Source: Oscheius tipulae (taxonomy: Eukaryota; Nematoda; Chromadorea; Rhabditida; Rhabditidae). From it: a DNA stretch of 64,000 bases. The position numbers and the translations under genes were made by a program. Of the stretch, positions 56,815 to 64,000 are shown in pieces; positions within the stretch are counted from its first letter, which is position 1, and every line of letters begins with the position of its first letter. A model generated the notes under the pieces. That model saw only the letters and a list, made by a program, of their open reading frames with translations. It was not told where the DNA came from and ran no database searches. Location: assembly GCA_037178975.1 (NCBI GenBank), contig JASJZH010000004.1:8990001-9054000 (forward strand). Reading direction: 5' to 3'.

Positions 56815-56999
56815 TTTGGCGCCACGTGTAAGATGGAAATATAGGAACAATTAGAATCAATGCAACAAAATCGTGGCCGAACAGAGATACACCAGTTTAC
56901 AGCTGTGTGTTGTGCGTGGGAATGAGCGTGAACTGAAAACTGTCGTTCGTCTTGAGCGGGATGATGATTTCTAAGACAATAAGAACAAGTGAAGGAGAA

Positions 57000-57966
57000 A
57001 ACTGGAAAAGAGAGGAAGTAACAAGTAACTTTGGGCAAGATTGAGTTGAGTGTGTAATACAAGACAAGGGGGCATTGATGACGCGGGGATCCGCGGGGTG
57101 ACCATTCGCGATCACACGCGGGTGTGCGCGACTGAAAAGAGAAAATGAAGGAAGAAATGAACTAGACCAAGAAAAACTAAGGCTAATACGTGGTTTGGGT
57201 AATGCAAGATGCTTGCCACTATGGTAGCAACATTTTCACCCGTACCATCATTCTATGTAGTCATTAATAATAACTAGTACCGGTACCTACGAGTTTTATT
57301 GAATGTCTTTCCGAAGGAATTTTAGTGATTGGAACTTTAACTTTCAGTCTCTCGAAAGAGAGTTGAAGCAAACTAGAAAGTTGAAACCTGGCTACCAAAT
57401 CTAAAACGCAACACTTTTAGGTTGACTACAAAATGTTTTGGGGAGATAGGTAGCAAGTTTGCGCTCTATGAACCAACGTATCGAACACGAGGTTAAATAC
57501 TGATGTAGAAACTGTGTGGTGCGTACAACTGACCGCCTCATTGCCTTCGACCATGAAGTTTAGACGAGTACAAGACGTCATCCTAGACAGACACTGAAGA
57601 AAACTTTCTTTCAAAAACCTCCCAGATCGTCTTTTATTGGTTACCATGGCGTCACTATTTCCCGTTTGTGACTAAGAGTCATTTTCGGGTATCAATTGAG
57701 GTTGAACGAGAAAAGAAAATGTGAAATGGACAGGCGTGGCTCGGCCTCGGTCTCGTAGCAAATGTCTATCTTGTTAAGATGCCATGCAAATAAAGTGGAC
57801 GATTTGAAATGGCCGGCAGCTGTCCTCTGACCTCAGTCAGAGAGAATAACGTTAATGGTTATTAAGCAAAACAAGTTATGGTAGAGGAACGTTTTCCAGA
57901 CTAATTGATTTTGAAAGGTCCTACACTAAAGGGTAATTTAGCGTGTAATTTTAACCTTTCGAACTA
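57000..57966. other. Intergenic, no gene seen
   Basis: Region between the ZIP gene and the small plus-strand ORF. Short overlapping ORFs only, with no family features. Confidence 0.45.
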
Positions 57967-58275
57967 ATGTCCTCTACCATCAAAAAGCCCCAAAAGACGG
58001 ACCAAACTAGATTTTTGCTAATTTGTCCCAGTCGACCTTCTGTCCTTCCGGTCTGTGTTCGTAGAAAGCACAAGAAACACGGGAAATTCAATTGGGTGGG
58101 GAGGAGGAATCGTGACAAGCTGGACAGAAAGCTGTTACACTCGGAGTTGATCTGTGAACGCTTGAGAGCTCGCGAGGTGCTACAAGGAGTTCCGGAGTAC
58201 GAGGAAACTGGGATAAACTGGCTAAGAGAGAGGGTCCGACTATTTAAAGACGACTATTTTATCGGTACAGTTTAA
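57967..58275 (+). CDS. Small single-exon ORF, 102 residues, unknown
   Basis: Open frame from an ATG at 57967 to the stop at 58275. The C-terminal half is strongly charged and looks protein-like (KHKKHGKFNWVGRRNRDKLD, LLHSELICERLRAREVLQGV, INWLRERVRLFKDDYFIG). No signal peptide, membrane segment or known motif. It could be a real short gene, an exon of a larger one or chance. Confidence 0.35.
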   Translation: MSSTIKKPQKTDQTRFLLICPSRPSVLPVCVRRKHKKHGKFNWVGRRNRDKLDRKLLHSELICERLRAREVLQGVPEYEETGINWLRERVRLFKDDYFIGTV

Positions 58276-59211
58276 TGATACGACTCCGATCTTCGAAAAC
58301 TACCACTTTGCGAGCCAAACGAGAAAGATGTTGGACCCATAGTTGTTCGATCTTGAGACTTTTGTGTCTCAAAGTAGACTACAGAAAGCTACCGAACCGG
58401 GCTTTGAACTAACAGAAAAATGAAGCTTGCCGGTGACTAACACGATTAATCAGGGCTGAACGACGAGTGCGTCGAGGGCTGTTCATTGTCACTAACTTCC
58501 GGTCAAGTGTTGTTATCTAAAAACTGCTTGCTGCTAAAGGAGTATCAACACACATATACCATCCATTTTGGGCGGAAAACAAAATGTTAAGTGTTGTTTT
58601 ACCCTTAGCGTGATGGCTTGTCTTCGAAATATGAATCATGCAGTGTAAAAATTTGACTTTTGATGTGGACAACATGGTAGTATGTGTTCTTTTTCCCCTC
58701 ATGCTAAAAATCTGGGGATGGGGGACATTTTAGATTTCTAGAACTTCGCAAAACTTTAGAAAGGAAATAACTTTTCGGCCCCATTATAAGGTCAGGTTCA
58801 CGTGAAGAAGGCTATGTACCCTCTTCCGTTGGAACCCAATGAGCCGTGCACACGCAACGAGAGGAAGCTTTTCATTGTGATCGAGATCAAGGCTGGGAAT
58901 CGGCGACAAGAATAGCTAGTCAGGAAATGACGTTAACCTGTATTGTTCGAAGACCAAAAGCTTTCACTTTAAATTCTTTGAGCAGCCAAGCATGTAGAAA
59001 AATTGGTGTCTGGACACGAGCCGAGTTCTCAAAGAGCACCTGACCCAATTGAATATTCAATGCAAAATATTTGTTTCTCCGGGAGAATGATCCATTTAAC
59101 AGGTAGCCATTGGAAAATCTAACTATGACAGAAAGTCTCTATTGCTCGATTAGACTGGTAACTTTGAAGACGGCTAATATATGTACGGGATCTGAAAAGT
59201 TGGTCATTACG
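58276..59211. other. Intergenic, no gene seen
   Basis: About 930 bp downstream of the small ORF and downstream of the C-type lectin (minus). Nothing recognisable. Confidence 0.45.
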
Positions 59212-60685
59212 CTAAGAAAGATGGGTACCTTGTTGGCAAACGACAGGCTTCATGAAAACTCCTTTTGCAGTCTGCCATTGTCCATTGAATACGTAGCCTT
59301 CAGCATCTCGAATCATCCACAATGCAGTCCCTTGATTCGGATACATATCTACAACGGTTATCTTTTGCTAGCCGATCCACTTACTTGTCTTGAAGTTCAA
59401 AAAATCAGTGGCTACTGTGCCGTCAGCCCATGTGCAAGCGGAGCTGTTGATCGAAGGACAGTAAAGACCAATCCAGGGATAGTTTGGAAGAGTTCGTGCA
59501 ACCTCCGAGAAGTGTAATAGGAAGGAATTTAACTCGGAACTATCAATCTTCACTATGTGTGCCCCGTCGTTATTACAGAAGGCTTCAGCGTCGGTGAATA
59601 GGCGGGGAATTGGATCCATCTGAAATACAAGAGAAAACTTCTACACCACTGTTGAGAGACGGCCAAGATTCGCGTTTAACAATATCACTTTCTACTTATC
59701 CAATATCTGGCCGACCACTTCTTCGAAAATTATGTTACATGTTTTTCAACATGTTACCTTCCCCTTGGGATGGACATTCTAAAACTTTCTACAACCGCTA
59801 CTATTGTGCAGGATCGGAAGCATTGAATACCTCAAACTTGGGTAATTGAACCAACGAGGTAACAATGTTTCGGGTATTGAGGAGGGCTGTGTAGCGAGAT
59901 GATACGGTCAAAAACCTCAAAAACTGGGGCTCGAGAGGATGAAGACCCCGCTGCGCAATGGCGCTGTGATCAGAACAATACATAAACCGCTACAATCGGG
60001 ACCCTTATGGCACACATTTTTATCTATAAATTCTTGGTCACGGCTTACCTTGTAACATTTGCAGTTACCACCAAACATGGTGTAGCCATTATTACATTGT
60101 CCTAGAAATACCATACTTTTTCCCCGTCTTCAAAAAGGTACCTATGCAAGTGTTTTCTCCAGATGTTGGTTCCAGTACATGTACCGGTTTGGCTTCACAA
60201 ATGAATCCAGCCGGCTCTCCTCCAGTATTTCCTTGACTGAAATGCAGCATTAGGTAGGGATTTTCTGCAAACTCACTACCAGCCGGGAATTCCAGGCTTC
60301 ACATAAGCGTAAGTCAACCCATTAGAGGGAGCCAGTCCCTGGTCAGGTGCCCAATTAATGTAAGGAGAATTGATTCCGCTGTCCCAATAGAACGAGGATC
60401 CATCACTTTGGTAGCCAATAAAAGTGTTGGATTCGATGGTACTGGACAAGTAATTATTCAAAAAACCATTGGACACGGTGGCCAGATAACCATAGTTCCA
60501 GTGACAGTAGTCTTGAGCTTTATTGAAAGTGGTTTTGTCGGATACGTACAAATAGCACCTGAACTATTGTTCATAAGTTTTGGGAAAACTTACATGTCAA
60601 AACTACTGACGTAGCTGTAGTTTGGAGGACAGTTAGCCTTTATAGGCTGCAAGAAAGCTGCAGCTAGCAATACGTAAAGCAGCAT
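59212..60685 (-). CDS. Secreted C-type lectin with two CTL-like domains
   Basis: Nematode clec-type protein, secreted, potential carbohydrate binding. It starts with a signal peptide (MLLYVLLAAAFLQPIKA at 60685). Domain 1 (about 60276-60566): CYLYVSDKTTFNKAQDYCHW, YGYLATVSNGFLNNYL, FIGYQSDGSSFYWDSG, YINWAPDQGLAPS. A linker exon follows with GEPAGFICEAKPVHVLEPTS and GQCNNGYTMFGGNCKCYK. Domain 2 (59396-59619): FTDAEAFCNNDGAHIVKIDS, WIGLYCP, CTWADGTVATDFLNF; a further exon gives LWMIRDAEGYVFNGQW, then VVCQQ. The order of Cys, W-I-G-L and the closing Cys is that of the fold. The intron between CYK and the second domain (59620-60047) is 428 nt. The stop at 59212 follows directly; a further splice is possible. 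Confidence 0.82.
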
Positions 60686-61242
60686 GATTGGCAACAATTC
60701 CTCCTGATAAATGTGCAAATACGCTTACAAGCCGATAAGCAAATGGGGGAGAATTAAGTACTTGTGATGTTAGATTAAGGTTTCTCTAACTTCCATACAA
60801 ATTGAAACATTGTAAACCGTATACCTGCCAAATTAAAGACGACTACTGTTATATGAAAAGGCAAACTGGAACTTTAGACACTGAAAAAAATAAAAAGGCT
60901 CAAGGCCAGTTTGACGATAGAACAACATCCTACTCAACAGGCGTGAGCTCGAAAGAAAACATAAAAACATGTGGCCGAAATACGTAGAATCAATAAAATT
61001 GCTGTGATATACGAGATTTCCGTGGATTCGGAAAGTTTGAAAAACAAGATCAAGTTTTTCACAGGCGAAAAAATTTGTAATTCTAGATCAACTCCCTATT
61101 AACAGTTGTTCTATGATAATGACCAATAGACGTACAATGTAATTTATCTTTTGCAAACTTATAGACACGCTTGAAATTCGAATTACACACACGTAAAAGC
61201 TCCATCGACTAACAAATAACTGAATCTTGACTATTAGCTCTT

Positions 61243-62369
61243 TTATACAGCTTCAGCTTTCGCCTTGAGTAAATGCCTCAGTGCACCATCAGTGATTGTC
61301 ACGTTCTGTCCACCCAGCATCGTGCCAATCCTCTTCACCTTAAAATATGCTCCTTTGTGGTGAACAAACAAGCAAACCTCTCTCTTTTTAGCCATCTTTT
61401 CACACCACCAATAGGTCAGACACATAGGAATCAGAGCCAGGGCTCCTAGAGGTCCAATTTGATACATCTGAAGCAATATTTTGTTTGAAATGCATAAGTT
61501 AAGGTACCTTATTGTTGTAATAGGAATAGACCCTTGTTGTAGTGAGATTGGTACAAAACTCTCCAATGTAGGGAGGATTGCAAATACAATCAGTGCCTCT
61601 CGGACTAACCTCACCGTTGACACATTCTATATTTTCACAATAATCGCCAGTGTAGTGGGGCATACAGTTACGACATCTGGAAATGGGAAATCGAAAAAAA
61701 TAAAGAATTGAAGCTTACTTTCCATCAGCATAACGGAAATAACTGTCGCACATCATTTTCTTCTCGCAGAAGTCACCGACGTACTCGGGCGCGCATTCAC
61801 ACTGGCCGTTGACAACAACTTCTCCGTGGATACAACTGAAAAAGATTGGCTTATTACTTGGAAGATAATGAAAGTGTCTGAAGTTTACTCAAGTTTCTCA
61901 CTTATTAAATATTCGTTTTGATATGTGCTTTTGCGAAGTTAGTCTAAAAACGTTGTTGCGTTCGGCCTGATTAACAAAAGAAGACTGATTGAAAAAGGGG
62001 CCTGTCCCCGTGCGTAAGCGTAGAAAGTAGAATCGATAACCTCGTTTCATTGCGTCATTTGTATCTTATTCAGACCGAGGATTCCTTTTTCAGAACTACA
62101 GGTTCATACGTTCCATCCTTTTAAGTTCTGTTGCCCCTCAACATTTGAACACAACAAACAGTCAATCGAATTACGGGATCAACAGTCTGAGAAAAATATT
62201 GTTACCAACGTCACGGCCATACAATTATAGTTGAAGCGAAAACTCACACAATAGTGTTTGCTCTTCTGTTGGCTCCTTTGTGTTTCAGATCCTGTTCAAA
62301 GTTGGGAATTTTAGCAGAAACAATTGTCAACAAAACAATAAGAAATGAAGATATCCTGTAGTCAAGCAT
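61243..62369 (-). CDS. EGF-like single-pass membrane protein
   Basis: Signal peptide exon (MLDYRISSFLIVLLTIVSA, start 62369), then two EGF-like exons: CIHGEVVVNGQCECAPEYVG with DFCEKKMMCDSYFRYADG (61731-61836), and CRNCMPHYTGDYCENIECVN with CICNPPYIGEFC (about 61508-61679). A final exon codes one membrane segment (IGPLGALALIPMCLTYWW) followed by a basic cytoplasmic tail (CEKMAKKREVCLFVHHKG, IGTMLGGQNVTITDGALRHL). Stop at 61243. The intron 61837-62254 is the only long one. Similar EGF-TM proteins are common in nematodes; partner and role unknown. Confidence 0.8.
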
Positions 62370-64000
62370 CTCTGAAAACTGTTGTAAAACCATGAAGATT
62401 AACCAAGAATTCAAATGAATACAAAAGAGTTAGCTTCTGAACATAACCAAGATCAAATCCTAACAGTAGGAGGTGTTCAAAAAGAAGTTGGTAAGGTGTG
62501 ATGGAAAAGTACGCTGTCTGATAGGGTCGTCGCTAATGGGCAATTGAAAACCACAAAGATGTTACAACGGTCATCAAAGTTCGTTCCCAAAGGGGCCACT
62601 AAATTGAAATGTCTCTAAAGAGGAATAAAAAGTGGGCTTTTCGAGGTGGTAGATGGCGGGGTGAAAGTGATGGTTACAAGTCAAGGTCATGGCTGCGAAC
62701 CTAGTTTTGAACAAACAAGCGTGGTGCGAAAACTTCAATGGCAGTTTAAGATTTTAAGATTTCAATATTAGAGAGTCAAGCAGAAGAAAACAGCAGTAAG
62801 ATTCCTTTGTCACTGTCCGACATCGTAGCTTCTTCTTCCTTGCATCTGCTGTTCACAAATGTCTGATTATGAGCTGGCGGAGGGTTTTATCAAGTTTTTG
62901 TTACAAACCGATAAATGAGAAGCCATAAGAATGGCTGTTTCGGATCACTTTTTCGACCTTTGATATATTTGATGGGACCTGAAAACTAAGCAAAAATTTA
63001 TTTAAAAAAAATTTAACTTCCAAGGAAGAGTATAAACACGCCGCAAACGTTTATGGCGGCGCTCCGAACCTTCATAGAAAGCACCTTCAGTTGAAACAAA
63101 GATCGAGGGATACACAAAGGTTACAAAAAAAGGTGATGCCACCCGAGTTGGTAGAAGACATCTTTACTGGCATTACCTACAGCTTGTAAAGCACGGAATA
63201 GAAGAACAGTATGTTTGATAATCAGGAGAACACATTTAAAGAAGAGCTACTGCCGCTACAATGATCGTAACAAATCAGGTTTATAGCGACTGGAGAGAAT
63301 TCAGCGAAGGGCAACAGACGATTTAAAGGTCGCAGAAAAGTTTTGGGACGCCGGACGGGACTATCGCCAATAAGTGATGACAACCAGTCGCATAGATCGG
63401 GAGCGATCTATAAAAAAGAAACTAGAGTATGTTTCTTTGATGGTTAAAAGTTTCTACTCCTTTTTACTAATGTCATTTATTGGATATTGAAAAAAGTAAC
63501 TAGAACAATATACTTCATCAAATTACTTAAAATGCGCGACGCAAAATCGAAGTAATTTGTACGCGTGGAATACACTGTGATAAAGTCGGAGAAAAAAGGA
63601 GAGAGAAAGAAAAGCTAGCTTTGGTCTTACTGATATTTCAACTGTGAATCTGTAAATTCTTGGTATCTTTCCGTAGATGTTTTCATCCAGGAGAGGGGAG
63701 ACTTTGGAGGAACTTATATAACAAAGGAGCATCATACACTGGTAGAAACCCAGCCCCAGTTTAATGATTTTTTTTTGCTTCAACGGTAAAAGCTAGTGGT
63801 TGGTTACCAAACTGACCGAAATCGTTAATCAGTTAAAAACGAAACTGTTCGCTTCCCATCAGTGAGTCGAACAGTTTAAAACGGCTACAAATAACATTGA
63901 TTGTTTCGGCTGTAACCTTTAGCTAAAGACAGAGATCAGTTTCTCGGCAAGGGTCGCAGCACTTTTGGATTGTTCAGATCAGACTATATCGTAGATGTTT
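62370..64000. other. Intergenic to window end, no gene seen
   Basis: About 1.6 kb. One plus-strand frame around 63015-63198 is open and charged (KEEYKHAANVYGGAPNLHRK, MPPELVEDIFTGI) but has no good start or splice context. The rest shows short overlapping ORFs only. Confidence 0.45.

Noticed and set aside
1-64000. tRNA, rRNA, CRISPR arrays and bacterial operon signals
   Set aside because: None recognised by eye; the sequence is eukaryotic and CRISPR or riboswitch features are not expected. A tRNAscan-SE run would be needed to exclude tRNAs fully.

Overview
This window is nuclear DNA from a free-living or parasitic nematode, most likely of the chromadorean type. The reasons are: many short introns (about 35-60 nt) with TTTCAG-type acceptors; nematode-restricted gene families (class T serpentine chemoreceptors, a cuticle collagen, nematode O-acyltransferases); and mariner and RTE-type mobile elements. 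All coding genes are intron-containing, so the calls below are joined-exon models built by hand from reading frame, splice sites and intron phase.

Layout. 1-600: a small inverted-repeat element. 580-3198 (+): a DEG/ENaC channel. 3387-4901 (-): a GT43 glucuronyltransferase. About 5.4-6 kb: weak gene fragments. 8.5-15.8 kb: three srt chemoreceptor genes and one dead mariner. 17.3-31.1 kb: four paralogous large P-loop GTPases (here A, B, C, D). 31.5-33.3 kb: a fourth srt gene. 33.7-34.6 kb: a cuticle collagen. 34.8-36.6 kb: a second type of 7TM receptor. 38.3-39.2 kb: GTP cyclohydrolase I. 40-42.6 kb: a bacterial-type N-acetylmuramoyl-L-alanine amidase with introns, plus a decayed second copy. 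42.8-46.9 kb: an alpha-1,2-fucosyltransferase-like gene split by an RTE-type retroelement. 48-52.5 kb: an acyltransferase-3/SGNH gene and a decayed fragment of a paralog. 53.1-53.6 kb: a DUF288/STELLO-like fragment and an orphan copy of the fucosyltransferase first exon. 54.4-56.8 kb: a ZIP zinc transporter. 59.2-60.7 kb: a C-type lectin. 61.2-62.4 kb: an EGF-like single-pass membrane protein.

The most unusual content is the GTPase cluster. Each protein has one to four copies of an exon-sized helical module at the N-terminus, then a P-loop GTPase with an odd fourth motif, then a conserved Cys/His (probably zinc-binding) segment and a coiled-coil tail. C and D are divergent from a 227-bp shared promoter; A and B converge. 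Together with the peptidoglycan amidase, fucosyltransferase, lectin and acyltransferase genes, the neighbourhood looks like a fast-evolving accessory region with possible roles at the host-microbe interface. That functional reading is inference.

The four srt genes keep identical exon lengths where introns have been cleanly lost, which makes their models very secure. At least three introns in the window need a GC donor for the reading frame to close.
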